Of a stretch of DNA of 64,000 nt, positions 27,776 through 36,926 are shown piece after piece. Location of the stretch: assembly GCA_945273835.1 (NCBI GenBank), contig CALYPL010000005.1:1-64000 (forward strand), read 5' to 3'. Both the position numbers and the translations under genes were made by a program. The notes beneath the pieces were generated by a model. That model was not told the DNA's origin and ran no database searches. It saw only the letters and a program-made list of their open reading frames with translations. Position 1 is the stretch's first letter, and each line of letters begins with the position of its first letter. This stretch comes from an uncultured Dysgonomonas sp. (lineage in GTDB: Bacteria; Bacteroidota; Bacteroidia; Bacteroidales; Dysgonomonadaceae).

Positions 27776-28480
27776 CTACTTACCTTTTAAAGCCTTTTCA
27801 AGGGCTTTGACTCTTGGAATCACTAAATTGTCTTCAATGAAAGTATGCGCTTCCAATTCTTCTTCTGACATATATAGTTCCATTAAAATATTAGTCATCA
27901 GAATTTGATCAACTGACCCTGGAACATACTTCATCAGAATTTGCTTCAGATCGTTCATTTTACCTTCAATATCGTTATGTCGACCTTCAAATACACTGAT
28001 TGAATATGAATCAATCGAATCAGATGTCAATAAATTGTGAATATACGGAAATGCCACCATATCTTCGTATTGCATGTGTTCTGTAACTTCTTTTGTATAG
28101 ACATCGAAGAAATTTAGAACTATATCCATCAAATTCTGTTCGGTCAGAGAGAAGACTATTTTCAGTTTTCGCCTGATATTTGGTAATCGCTTACCTAAAA
28201 AATAGCTATGAGATTTTTTCAGATAAATCAAAAAGGGTTCTAATGGTAAGTTCTCGAAAATACGTTTTGTCTCACCGGTTATACCATTAGTTTGGTAATT
28301 GGCTAGAAACAAAAAACAATCAGGATCAAAATTGTTTTCTCGGCAAACAGTATCAACGCTTTTTTCACCAAATCCCAATGGAATGTTTAATTTGTTCAGT
28401 AATAATAACAATCTGTAATCAGTATCGACCAGATCTGACATCTTCATCTTTCTATTATAGATAACGGTTACCCTATGCAT
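27776..28480 (-). CDS. Hemerythrin-domain protein (RIC/ScdA-like)
   Basis: A 234-residue cytoplasmic protein. Residues 25-60 resemble the short ScdA_N domain of di-iron repair proteins (LNIPLGFGEKSVDTVCRENN) but lack its cysteine pair. The rest is a hemerythrin-like four-helix bundle with candidate di-iron ligands His91, His135, Glu139, His168, His212 and Glu216. RIC proteins repair iron-sulfur clusters after nitric-oxide or oxidative stress; that role is inferred. The gene lies 2 bp after a LuxR-type regulator, so they are co-transcribed. Starts at residues 12 or 14 are also possible. Confidence 0.82.
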   Translation of the reverse strand: MHRVTVIYNRKMKMSDLVDTDYRLLLLLNKLNIPLGFGEKSVDTVCRENNFDPDCFLFLANYQTNGITGETKRIFENLPLEPFLIYLKKSHSYFLGKRLPNIRRKLKIVFSLTEQNLMDIVLNFFDVYTKEVTEHMQYEDMVAFPYIHNLLTSDSIDSYSISVFEGRHNDIEGKMNDLKQILMKYVPGSVDQILMTNILMELYMSEEELEAHTFIEDNLVIPRVKALEKALKGK

Positions 28481-28482
28481 AG

Positions 28483-29088
28483 TTATTGATTTAGATAATT
28501 AACATCAGATACATCTATAAGTTTATTTATAATAGCGTAAATAGTTAAACCCGAAATGCTATGTATCTTCAGCTTTCGGATAATATTACGTCTATGTGTT
28601 ATAGCCGTATGGATAGATATATTGTGATGGTCAGCTATTTCTTTATTACTCATACCTTTTACAACACTTATCAGAATTTCTTTTTCTCTATCACTAAGTT
28701 CCTCCTGACTTACAGTCTTATCATCCGGCTTATTGATACATTCATCGATGACTTCAAGAATCTTAGACTCTGAATCATTGATTTTCAAGATAGCATCATA
28801 TGAAGAACAGAACTGCTCATCAATGGGATGATACAGAAAAGCTATAACCTTGGCTTTTTTATCCAACCCTAAAGACTGTCTGACATCACGGACGGTATGA
28901 CCTAAAAACATGGCATTGACAATGACAACATCAGGCCGCAATATATTAATCTGATATTTAATATCTTCCATTTCTTTTAGCTCAACAACTTTTGTCACAG
29001 CTGAAGACTTGGAGAGGGCAAAAACCAAACCTTTACGTATTATATAAGACGCTTCGGCAATAGCCACCACGATTTTAGAATCGGACAT
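28483..29088 (-). CDS. LuxR-family regulator with a degenerate receiver domain
   Basis: A 201-residue protein with a receiver-like N-terminal domain and a LuxR/GerE helix-turn-helix near residues 135-190 (LSDREKEILISVVKGMSNKE, HNISIHTAITHRRNIIRKL). The usual phosphoacceptor Asp is replaced by Asn58 (DVVIVNAMF). The acidic pair at the domain start is replaced by AEAS (residues 11-14). It therefore looks like a pseudo-receiver that does not use canonical phosphorylation. The hemerythrin gene follows by 2 bp, suggesting it controls or senses through that protein. Confidence 0.85.
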   Translation of the reverse strand: MSDSKIVVAIAEASYIIRKGLVFALSKSSAVTKVVELKEMEDIKYQINILRPDVVIVNAMFLGHTVRDVRQSLGLDKKAKVIAFLYHPIDEQFCSSYDAILKINDSESKILEVIDECINKPDDKTVSQEELSDREKEILISVVKGMSNKEIADHHNISIHTAITHRRNIIRKLKIHSISGLTIYAIINKLIDVSDVNYLNQ

Positions 29089-29204
29089 ATTATGTATTCT
29101 TATGTAGAATCATTCTTTATAATAACAAAATAAGACATAATAATTTGTTTATGCAAACCATTTGTCTTTTTTGTTATTAAAGTACCTATAAATGAGGATA
29201 TGAA

Positions 29205-29768
29205 TTACTTCTTAACCTTATCGGGATTTTTATTGATAAAATCTTTCCAACCGTTATATTTCTTCTCTTGAGTAGGATTAATAGTCTGAAAATAATGGCA
29301 AACTGCCGCAGCCAACCCGTCGGTGGCATCCAATTGCGGGAGCATGTTTTCATCGGGTATACGCAAATACTTCTGCAACATATAAGCCACTTGTTCTTTG
29401 GCGGCTTGTCCATTGCCCGTTATAGCCATTTTTATTTTTAATGGCGCGTATTCAAAAATAGGTATATCACGCGAAAGAGCAGCAGCCATAGCTACCCCCT
29501 GAGCCCGACCCAATTTAAGCATACTCTGTACATTTTTACCGAAAAATGGCGCTTCAATCGCAAGCTCGTCAGGCAAATATTCTTCAACGATTGATATAAC
29601 CCGCTCGAAAATACGTCTCAGTCTAAGGTAATGATCATCATACTTGTTAAGCTGAATAACACCCATCGCCAATAATTCGGGTTTATTGTTAATCACCTTC
29701 AATAATCCGTATCCCATAACCTGCGTACCGGGATCAATACCTAATATTATGCGCTCCTTATTGATCAT
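29205..29768 (-). CDS. ruvC: Holliday junction endonuclease RuvC
   Basis: A 187-residue RuvC resolvase that cuts four-way junctions with RuvAB during recombinational repair. The acidic active site is present: Asp in ILGIDPGTQ, Glu in [11 protein letters not shown], and two Asp in [14 protein letters not shown]. The start ATG overlaps the DUF4286 stop by 4 bp (ATGA), implying translational coupling. The C-terminus has a short Lys-rich tail. Confidence 0.95.
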   Translation of the reverse strand: MINKERIILGIDPGTQVMGYGLLKVINNKPELLAMGVIQLNKYDDHYLRLRRIFERVISIVEEYLPDELAIEAPFFGKNVQSMLKLGRAQGVAMAAALSRDIPIFEYAPLKIKMAITGNGQAAKEQVAYMLQKYLRIPDENMLPQLDATDGLAAAVCHYFQTINPTQEKKYNGWKDFINKNPDKVKK

Positions 29769-30073
29769 ATATCAAGCTCTTCCAACAACGTAACAAACCC
29801 GAGAGCCTTGTTTTCAAAAACTGACGTTAATTCATCATGCAATAACTTTCCGTCATTAGACAGCCAGTGATTCAGCGTATCCACATTCTTTACTGAAAAT
29901 TGCAATGAATAACTGCAACCTTTTTCTTCATACTGAGCATAAATCTTGGCAAAGCGAGGTTGATGCAAAAATCCGCTATTGACTGCCTGAGGCAGATACA
30001 CATTACGGATAAAATCGACAAACCGTTCGCATATTTCATCCTCAACATGGTATGTCGTATTATATATAATCAT
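29765..30073 (-). CDS. DUF4286 protein
   Basis: A 102-residue small protein of the DUF4286 family ([22 protein letters not shown] at the start, [12 protein letters not shown] at the end). It has a ferredoxin-like alternating pattern and no membrane segment. The function is unknown. It overlaps ruvC by 4 bp and follows rlmI by 27 bp, placing it in a nucleic-acid modification/repair operon. Confidence 0.85.
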   Translation of the reverse strand: MIIYNTTYHVEDEICERFVDFIRNVYLPQAVNSGFLHQPRFAKIYAQYEEKGCSYSLQFSVKNVDTLNHWLSNDGKLLHDELTSVFENKALGFVTLLEELDI

Positions 30074-30100
30074 AATAAATAAACGTTTTGAACTATCGGG

Positions 30101-31288
30101 TTATTCTACATACAAGACAAGACCTTTCAAATACTCTCCTTCGGGGTGATAAATACTTACCGGATGATCGGCAGGCTGAGTCAATTGATGCAAGATACGT
30201 ACTTTTCGTCCACTCTGAGCCGCCGCACTAAAGACCGCTAAGCGGAAAGCCTCGCGACTGATAGCTTGTGAGCAAGAAAACGTGAACAGAATACCTCCTG
30301 ATGCTATTTTATCGAAAGCCACAGCATTGAGACGCTTATATCCTTGTAATGCGTTTTTGATTGCTCCCCGATGTTTGGCAAAGGCAGGAGGATCAAGCAC
30401 GATTAAATCGTAAGCATCTTTTTCCATTTCACGCAGGTATTTGAACGCATCTTCCGCAAAAGCCTGATGTCTTGTTTCGGTCGGAAAATTTAGTTTCACA
30501 TTATTATCGGTAAGCATAACAGCTTTTGCTGAACTATCGACTGAATGTACTAATTTGGCTCCGCCTCTGAGAGCGTAAAAGGAAAAACCTCCCGTGTAGC
30601 AAAACATATTCAATACTGATCGCCCAGAGGAATACTTCTCAAGTAATGAACGGTTATCCCGCTGATCTACAAAGAAGCCTGTTTTTTGTCCTTTTTCCCA
30701 GTCTGCATAAAACTTTAGTCCATTTTCTACCGACACATAATCCACGCTTTCTCCGCCAAACAGATATCCATTTTCCATATCAAGACTTTCTTTGTTGGGC
30801 AAAGTGGTTTCGGATTTATAGTATATATTCTTCAACTTGCCGGCAAATACCGAAAGCAGAGCTTCGCTTATTTCTTTGCGTGATAAATGCATACCTACCG
30901 AATGGGATTGCATAACGGCTGTTTCGCCATATATGTCAATAATGAGCCCGGGGAGGAAATCGCCCTCTCCATGCACAAGACGATAAGCTGTATTGTCGTT
31001 TCTGATAAGACCTAATGCCTGACGTAAGCCAAGAGCCGCAGAAAGGCGTTGTTTCCAGAATTCACGGTTTATATCCCTTTCATCGAACGAAAGTACACGC
31101 ACTTCAATACTACCGATTTGGTAATGCCCAACAGCTATAAAATCTCCCGAACTGGTAAAGACATTTACAATCTCACCCTCATAGAGGTCATCATCTTTAC
31201 GCTGTATGGCACCCGAAAAAATCCATGGATGAAAACGTCTCAGCGATTCTTCTTTCTTCGGTTTCAGTATGATTTTCTTGTAACTCAT
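30101..31288 (-). CDS. rlmI: Class I SAM-dependent rRNA methyltransferase (RlmI-like)
   Basis: A 395-residue protein: an N-terminal PUA RNA-binding domain (residues 5-75: RRFHPWIFSGAI, DFIAVGHYQ), a central domain, and a Rossmann methyltransferase (VLNMFCYTGGFSFYALRGG; catalytic-type DLIVLDPPAFAK). E. coli RlmI makes m5C1962 in 23S rRNA; this family match is good. The name is by homology. It is the first gene of the rlmI-DUF4286-ruvC unit, with its own promoter boxes. Confidence 0.9.
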   Translation of the reverse strand: MSYKKIILKPKKEESLRRFHPWIFSGAIQRKDDDLYEGEIVNVFTSSGDFIAVGHYQIGSIEVRVLSFDERDINREFWKQRLSAALGLRQALGLIRNDNTAYRLVHGEGDFLPGLIIDIYGETAVMQSHSVGMHLSRKEISEALLSVFAGKLKNIYYKSETTLPNKESLDMENGYLFGGESVDYVSVENGLKFYADWEKGQKTGFFVDQRDNRSLLEKYSSGRSVLNMFCYTGGFSFYALRGGAKLVHSVDSSAKAVMLTDNNVKLNFPTETRHQAFAEDAFKYLREMEKDAYDLIVLDPPAFAKHRGAIKNALQGYKRLNAVAFDKIASGGILFTFSCSQAISREAFRLAVFSAAAQSGRKVRILHQLTQPADHPVSIYHPEGEYLKGLVLYVE

Positions 31289-31317
31289 TCTTTTAATATA
31301 TAATTAGAACTTTAGAA

Positions 31318-31346
31318 CAAAGATAATAAGATTTAAGCAATGCAAA
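31318..31346 (-). promoter_or_regulatory. Bacteroidota promoter for rlmI-DUF4286-ruvC
   Basis: On the minus strand, TTTG (31343-31346), 17 bp, then TATCTTTG (31318-31325). The ATG is 30 bp downstream. Confidence 0.6.
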
Positions 31347-31432
31347 ACATTTCGTTATTGACAGCAGTTAAGAAACTATTAGGGAATTACGCCTGAGAAA
31401 ACATACTAAAATTGTAACTGACTGCTTATATT

Positions 31433-31464
31433 TTTGTATAATCTTCAATTGTGCGCTAATTTTG
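31433..31464 (+). promoter_or_regulatory. Bacteroidota promoter for the amidase gene
   Basis: TTTG (31433-31436), 20 bp, then TAATTTTG (31457-31464). The ATG follows 20 bp later. Confidence 0.65.
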
Positions 31465-31484
31465 CAGAATAGTCAGACCTATTT

Positions 31485-32522
31485 ATGAAAGTTATAAAAC
31501 CCTCCATATTAACATTGCTGCTTATAGTTTCGATATGTATTCAGGCGCAATATAAAACGGACAAGCCGAAAGCTGGGGAAGGTATTTCGGCATTTCTTAA
31601 AAGGAATAACAGAACTGAAAAGGCAGACTATGAACAATTTCTTGACATCAACAAAGGAAAGTTCGATAAAAACAATGGCCTCAGAAGGGATATTAAATAT
31701 AATCTGCCTCCTATTGATAAAGATAAAAAAGTAAAGAAAGACAAGGTTGATAAAACTTCTACAAATCAAAAAGCGGTTGTCCGCCGAAACAATCTTTTTG
31801 GCAAGAAATATGCTGAATATACCATTAAATCGGACAAATTGAAAGGTGCATCATTTTATTTATGCAGCGGGCATGGGGGGCCTGATCCGGGTGCTGTTGC
31901 CAAAGTGGACGGAAATGTTATTACTGAGGATGAATATGCTTATGACATAATTTTGCGTCTTGCACGTATTCTACTCGAAGAAGGTGCTACGGTTCACATC
32001 ATTATTCAGGATGCTCAGGATGGCATTCGTGATGAGCGCTTTCTAAAAAATACTTACCGTGAAACTTGCATGGGTGATGCTATTCCTAAAAATCAAAATG
32101 CTCGGTTGAAACAGAGGTGCGTTAAAATCAACAAATTGAGCCAGAGAGATAAATCTAAGTATAAAAGGTCTGTATTTCTACATCTTGATAGCCGGGAAAA
32201 TATTAAGACCCGAATTGATGTCTTTTTCTATCATTCGCCGAATAGTACCGAAGGTCAAAAACTGGTTGATACTATGCTCAAAACTTTCAACAGCAAGTAT
32301 AACGAGCATCAGCCTAATAGGGGTTATTCAGGCACGGGTACTAGTCGTAATCTTTACGTACTCAACAATACTAAACCTGTTGGTTTATATGCAGAATTGG
32401 GAAACATTCAAAATAGTTTCGACCAGCGCCGCTTTTTAAATTATGAGAACAGGCAGGCATTGGCGAGCTGGTTGGCACTGGGACTGATCAAAGATTATGA
32501 GGATTTTAAAATGAAGAAATAA
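31485..32522 (+). CDS. N-acetylmuramoyl-L-alanine amidase (Amidase_3 type)
   Basis: A 345-residue exported protein with a signal peptide (residues 1-22, ending IQAQ) and a Lys-rich linker (about 70-100). The zinc amidase domain has His130 (SGHGGPDPGA), Glu148 or Glu150, His233 (FLHLDS) and the catalytic-type Glu304 (YAELGNIQN). It cleaves the bond between MurNAc and the stem peptide in the periplasm, typically in cell separation. No LysM or AMIN domain is visible. Confidence 0.88.
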   Translation: MKVIKPSILTLLLIVSICIQAQYKTDKPKAGEGISAFLKRNNRTEKADYEQFLDINKGKFDKNNGLRRDIKYNLPPIDKDKKVKKDKVDKTSTNQKAVVRRNNLFGKKYAEYTIKSDKLKGASFYLCSGHGGPDPGAVAKVDGNVITEDEYAYDIILRLARILLEEGATVHIIIQDAQDGIRDERFLKNTYRETCMGDAIPKNQNARLKQRCVKINKLSQRDKSKYKRSVFLHLDSRENIKTRIDVFFYHSPNSTEGQKLVDTMLKTFNSKYNEHQPNRGYSGTGTSRNLYVLNNTKPVGLYAELGNIQNSFDQRRFLNYENRQALASWLALGLIKDYEDFKMKK

Positions 32523-32587
32523 TCTGATTGAACTATTTGGTCCGTATTTCAGCTTTTGAATATAAAATGATTTATGAATGTTTTCTG

Positions 32588-32611
32588 AAAAAAGTAACAG
32601 AAGTAACATTT
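32588..32611 (+). repeat. Tandem TGTTACTT element, copy 2 (reads on the minus strand as TGTTACTT twice)
   Basis: Plus-strand sequence has an A-run, GTAACAG, then AAGTAACATT. It matches the minus-strand reading of the copy at 8469-8492 except for one base. It lies between the 3' ends of the convergent amidase and HTH genes. Confidence 0.5.
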
Positions 32612-32639
32612 ATGTTTAGGTTTACTATTTCCTGATCTG

Positions 32640-33176
32640 TTAACCGGCACGCATATCTTTGTCTAATTCGGGAACAGATTTATCGGACTGCAAATGCCCG
32701 ACAAATCCTTCGGCAGTCGATTGATAAAGCAAACGGTCTTCTTCTGAACCTACGGTGAGTATGATCGGACGATTTTCTCGTTCTTTGACTGATGATGGTT
32801 TCTGATGTTTATCGTCGCAACGTTCCAGCACTGACTGAATAGTGCGTAAATCGGGCAGGCACTCTTGTACTTTCACGGTTTTTTCTTTCAATCGTAGTTC
32901 ACCATTTTCGTCAGGAACATATTTAAAAGTCGTTGATGTCGTTTTACAACCATTTAGTTTGAGGCGTAACGCTCGGCGCGCTTCTGCCAAAATGGATTCT
33001 TTAAAACGGTCACTTACTTCTTCGATTGCTTTATTAAAATCCGGGAATTTGTTTCTCCATTCATAATATGTCTTTCGGCTGATATTGACAGATTCGCATA
33101 TTTCGGTTACTGTATAATTATCTTTTTCTATTAAACTAACAATGCGGTCTTTAATTTTCTCATTGTATTTTGCCAT
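32640..33176 (-). CDS. Orphan helix-turn-helix protein, phage terminase small-subunit-like
   Basis: A 178-residue soluble protein. The first 60 residues form an HTH of the phBC6A51/terminase-small-subunit type (YTVTEICESVNISRKTYYEW, then FPDFNKAIEEV). A long charged helix and a short beta segment follow (KTTSTTFKYVPDENGEL). In phages this subunit recognises packaging sites. No large terminase, portal or integrase lies nearby, so this is a remnant or a domesticated DNA-binding protein. A -7-like box (TATATTTG) lies at 33263-33270. Confidence 0.75.
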   Translation of the reverse strand: MAKYNEKIKDRIVSLIEKDNYTVTEICESVNISRKTYYEWRNKFPDFNKAIEEVSDRFKESILAEARRALRLKLNGCKTTSTTFKYVPDENGELRLKEKTVKVQECLPDLRTIQSVLERCDDKHQKPSSVKERENRPIILTVGSEEDRLLYQSTAEGFVGHLQSDKSVPELDKDMRAG

Positions 33177-33294
33177 AAGTCCTTAATTTTACAGGTATAA
33201 TTATTTATTTACCTTATAGATAATTAAGAATTGAAATGTTGAGAATGTTATAATTCTGTTGTCAAATATATCAGCTAACATCTTAATATTGATA

Positions 33295-33327
33295 TAAAAA
33301 AAGCCCCTTTCATAACTGAAAGGGGCT
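33295..33327 (-). terminator. Rho-independent terminator after the C1B peptidase gene
   Basis: AGCCCCTTTCA (33302-33312) and TGAAAGGGGCT (33317-33327) form a perfect 11-bp stem with loop TAAC. On the minus strand it is followed by a T run. Confidence 0.9.
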
Positions 33328-33346
33328 AAAAACAGTATATTATTTT

Positions 33347-34528
33347 TTATTTGAGTTTCTTAGCTATTTCTTTAGGCATAGCATTTTTGTTTATAACAAT
33401 GCTCATGGTTTTATATTTTACAAATGCTTCAGAAGCATACCACAATCCATTATAATTACCTGAATTGCCCCAAGAATTTTTTACCATATAATATTTATTA
33501 CCAAACTGATCTTTAGCTATACCATAAATTTGCATGCCATGATCGTCGGTTGTTTCGTAATTATCAAATGCAGTCTGGCGCATCTCTTGAGTAATATTTC
33601 TTTCTTTAATTGGTCCTGCTTCTAATTTGGCTTTCAAAGCCATATTTCTTGCATTCTGAGAAAGTCCTAACCAATGCGCCTGATCTGATCCAATATTTTC
33701 GGGAGCGTCTTCGTCAGGAATTACGGCAATACCACTACGAGTGAAACCTACTTCACTTACATCGGTAGCCCAAGCAACCGTATACCCTTCATTGATGGCA
33801 TTGTCAATCGTTTTCATTAGCTCATCAAGAGGGAGGTTATAAGACAATGCCCAACGCCAATTATCCGGAACTTCGAGCGCAAAAGGCTGATAAAATGGAT
33901 GGTGTGTGTATGATGTCAGCGAAATGTAGTTGTTTGCAGTCAATCCTAATTCTTTAGCGAATGATTGAGGGGTATAGGTCTTACCTTTATATGTAAATTC
34001 AGTCGGAATTTTACCGAAATAAGCGTCAAGAATACCGTTAAATCCATTTTGCCAAGCAGTAGACAAACGTTTGTTATTGTTTTGTTGAATACCTTTTATG
34101 TATCCTGTCAGACCGGCTGCCAATTCGCCGTGTTTATGTTTGTCTTCGCCATAATTAAGCCCGTTGTATATGCTTTCAGGTACTACTCCGTAATCGTCGA
34201 GTGTTTCGATTACATCGGCAAATGATCCACCCTGTGCAAAATTAAGAGCTCCATCGAGGCGGATATATTTTACGGCTTTATCGTAATAATTACGGCGCAC
34301 TACATACATTGCCGAAAGGTTTTGTTCTCCTTTACCAGTACGCAGTAATTCTGATTCTAGAAAGCCTGTGCCGGAAAAGCTCCAACACGTACCGCTGTTA
34401 CCTTGGTTTTTAACTGAAGTTATCGGGTTTTCTTTAACTACCGTAAACCGGTATCCCGTTGAATCTTCTTGTGCGTAAGCACTAAATACGAAGAATAGCA
34501 GTAAAATTAAAGTTGATAATTTTCTCAT
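33347..34528 (-). CDS. C1B-family cysteine peptidase (bleomycin hydrolase/aminopeptidase C-like)
   Basis: A 393-residue papain-fold peptidase with a signal peptide (residues 1-19, ending AYA), so exported rather than cytoplasmic like classical PepC. The catalytic triad is complete: Cys48 (NSGTCWSF), His330 (DDHGMQI) and Asn351 (KNSWG). It lies 27 bp after the PgpH-like gene on the same strand, possibly co-transcribed. Substrates are probably peptides in the periplasm; this is inferred. Confidence 0.9.
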   Translation of the reverse strand: MRKLSTLILLLFFVFSAYAQEDSTGYRFTVVKENPITSVKNQGNSGTCWSFSGTGFLESELLRTGKGEQNLSAMYVVRRNYYDKAVKYIRLDGALNFAQGGSFADVIETLDDYGVVPESIYNGLNYGEDKHKHGELAAGLTGYIKGIQQNNNKRLSTAWQNGFNGILDAYFGKIPTEFTYKGKTYTPQSFAKELGLTANNYISLTSYTHHPFYQPFALEVPDNWRWALSYNLPLDELMKTIDNAINEGYTVAWATDVSEVGFTRSGIAVIPDEDAPENIGSDQAHWLGLSQNARNMALKAKLEAGPIKERNITQEMRQTAFDNYETTDDHGMQIYGIAKDQFGNKYYMVKNSWGNSGNYNGLWYASEAFVKYKTMSIVINKNAMPKEIAKKLK

Positions 34529-34555
34529 AAAAATCTATTTAAATTTGGAAAAAAA

Positions 34556-36640
34556 TTATTTGCTGTCCACATTCCCTGATTCTTTATCCTTGGCTTTAAG
34601 TTCGGGATAAGCGATTCGTGAATGATAAATACGAATTAATTTATCTATATACACTTTTTTAGCTATTTCAATTTCCTGAAATGTGATCGGTGCATTACGC
34701 ATCAGGCCGTCCATAAGCTGGCTATCGATAAGTGTATTTACAAGATTGGAGATACTTTCTTCGGTATATTCGGGTAAACTACGTGATGCAGCTTCTACCG
34801 TATCTGCCATCATGAGTAAGGCTGTTTCACGGCTGAACGGATTGGGACCTGGATAACTGAAATCGGCCTCATTTACTACTTCATTCGGATGCTCGTTTTT
34901 ATACGAGTTATAAAAATATTTAGCTTTACCCTTACCGTGATGTGTCTCGATAAAATCAACAATTTGTTGGGGAAGGTTATATTTTTTGGCAATCTTAATG
35001 CCCTCTTCAACATGGTCGATGATAATAGCTGCACTGTCTTTATATGTCAATCCTGCATGTGGATTCATACCGGGAGTCTGGTTTTCTGTGAAAAAAGCAG
35101 GATTTACCATTTTACCGATGTCATGATATAATGCTCCTGTCCGTACTAAAGGGGCGTTTGCTCCGATGCGGACAGCGGCTGCCGAAACAAGATTGGATAC
35201 TTGCATCGAGTGCTGAAATGTTCCGGGCGCTACTTCTGATAATTTCTGCAACAAAGGTCGATTGATGTTTGATAGTTCAATCATGCTTACTTCTGAGATA
35301 AACCCAAATATACGTTCACATACATAGACTAATACATAAGTGAATATCACAAATATAAAATTGAAGCAGAAATAAACGAACATCCGCCAATTTATCATTG
35401 AAATATCGCCTTCAAAGCATAATATCCAACCTGTATAGGTTACGAAGTATGTCAAAAGTATTAATAGGGCGCAATAGAGTAATTGTGATCTTTCGGACAA
35501 GTTCCTTAAACTCAGAATAGCTACAAAACCCACGATTAATTGTATCATTATAAATTCCGCAGGTTGAGGAACCATCAACGCACATAATAAAATAATAATC
35601 GTATGCACGACCATCGCCGACCACGAATCTATAAATGTACGGATCAGAATGGTAGGCATAGCAAAGGGTATGATAAAAATTATGCTGTAAAACTTGTAAT
35701 CTACGTTAAAACTTGTGGCTACACAAAATATTACGACTGATAGGAGTATAAAAATAACTTCCTTGCGGTTCTTATAAACACGGGGTCTGAAATAAAGCAG
35801 ATAAACGGCTAATGTTAGTATAAGCAGAACCACCATTATTGATTGTCCCACGATAAGCCATATCGGGTTCGATTTAATCTCTGCCCTATTCTGAATTTCT
35901 TTGGTATAAGAATTTAGAATGTTAAATGTATGGGCATCGACAATCTCGCCCCTGTCGATAATCTTTTCTCCTGATTGTACCATTCCTTCATAAATCACAA
36001 CCTGATTCAGCAAATCAGTTTTAACCTTGTCGGATGTTGTTTTATCGTACAATATATTTGGAGCAAGATAATCATTGAGATTAAGTGAACTTAGTGTCGA
36101 AACTTTCAGCGAAGGAGGACGCTCGTTCACAATTTTTTCATATGCCGATTTTAGTGTATAGAAAACGTTAAGATTACATGTTGAAACGATATTTTTATTA
36201 TTGGAGTCCCGCAATTTGAATTGCCTTTTTTCTGTTTTATAAATCATATCAAAGTCTTCGGCTGAAATGATACCGGATTTATAAATTTCAGTCATCTTGT
36301 TAGTCACATAAGAGATATAATTATCAGGAATCTCTTTTGCCTCAGCAGCTTTTGTGAATTGCGTTTTGACATGGGTCACAACATCCTTATCTTCCTTATA
36401 GTAGGGCTGAAAAGCCTTCAAAATACTATCTCTCTCAGTCTTAATCTCGTCTTCCGATTTTTGTATATGAAAATCAAACGGAGCAGTCAACAGACCATAT
36501 AACCAAGGTTTGTTTAAGGAATAAGTATATTTGAACTTACTCTCTCGGGGTATAAAGTATATGATAAATACGGCAGTTATCAAGAAGAGAATAGGTGTAG
36601 CAATTCTTGATTTAAACCTTCTTTTACTTCTTTCATCCAT
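34556..36640 (-). CDS. 7TM-HD family phosphodiesterase (PgpH-like)
   Basis: A 694-residue membrane protein. One N-terminal helix (near 15-30) is followed by an extracytoplasmic 7TMR-HDED-type domain (about 35-265), then about seven helices (270-455) and a cytoplasmic HD domain with intact metal ligands (FQHSMQVSN, YHDIGK, NPHAG, IIDHVEEG, ETHHGKGK). This is the architecture of Listeria PgpH, which hydrolyses c-di-AMP. With cdaA in the same window, a c-di-AMP phosphodiesterase role is likely but unproved. Confidence 0.9.
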   Translation of the reverse strand: MDERSKRRFKSRIATPILFLITAVFIIYFIPRESKFKYTYSLNKPWLYGLLTAPFDFHIQKSEDEIKTERDSILKAFQPYYKEDKDVVTHVKTQFTKAAEAKEIPDNYISYVTNKMTEIYKSGIISAEDFDMIYKTEKRQFKLRDSNNKNIVSTCNLNVFYTLKSAYEKIVNERPPSLKVSTLSSLNLNDYLAPNILYDKTTSDKVKTDLLNQVVIYEGMVQSGEKIIDRGEIVDAHTFNILNSYTKEIQNRAEIKSNPIWLIVGQSIMVVLLILTLAVYLLYFRPRVYKNRKEVIFILLSVVIFCVATSFNVDYKFYSIIFIIPFAMPTILIRTFIDSWSAMVVHTIIILLCALMVPQPAEFIMIQLIVGFVAILSLRNLSERSQLLYCALLILLTYFVTYTGWILCFEGDISMINWRMFVYFCFNFIFVIFTYVLVYVCERIFGFISEVSMIELSNINRPLLQKLSEVAPGTFQHSMQVSNLVSAAAVRIGANAPLVRTGALYHDIGKMVNPAFFTENQTPGMNPHAGLTYKDSAAIIIDHVEEGIKIAKKYNLPQQIVDFIETHHGKGKAKYFYNSYKNEHPNEVVNEADFSYPGPNPFSRETALLMMADTVEAASRSLPEYTEESISNLVNTLIDSQLMDGLMRNAPITFQEIEIAKKVYIDKLIRIYHSRIAYPELKAKDKESGNVDSK

Positions 36641-36672
36641 AAATTAAATGGCGTATTATTGGGTATAATATA

Positions 36673-36680
36673 CAAATTTA
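36673..36680 (-). promoter_or_regulatory. Bacteroidota -7 box for the PgpH-like gene (TAAATTTG)
   Basis: CAAATTTA on the plus strand, 32 bp upstream of the ATG. Confidence 0.5.
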
Positions 36681-36813
36681 TCAAGAAAATCATTATTAAG
36701 CCGAAAAAATGAAAAGAAAAAGACCAAATAAGTGTTCATCTTCATGTAATATAAGTAAAAAAGATAAACTTTTATAGTTATGGGCTGAACCGATTAAAGG
36801 TACTTGTATGGGT

Positions 36814-36862
36814 ATGAAAAATTTGTGAACGGAATTGAAATATCACTTCTGTTCACAAATTT
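36814..36862 (-). terminator. Long 16-bp stem-loop downstream of argS
   Basis: The arm at 36819-36834 (starts AAATTTGTGAAC) pairs with 36847-36862 (ends GTTCACAAATTT) with one G-T wobble and a 12-nt loop. On the minus strand a T-rich stretch follows, so it may terminate argS transcription. The AT-rich stem is unusual for a terminator, and it could instead be an operator. Confidence 0.5.
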
Positions 36863-36926
36863 AGATTATCTTCAAAAAGAATGTTGAATGGATAAAACCG
36901 TATAGGTTAAAGTTAATGGCAAATAT

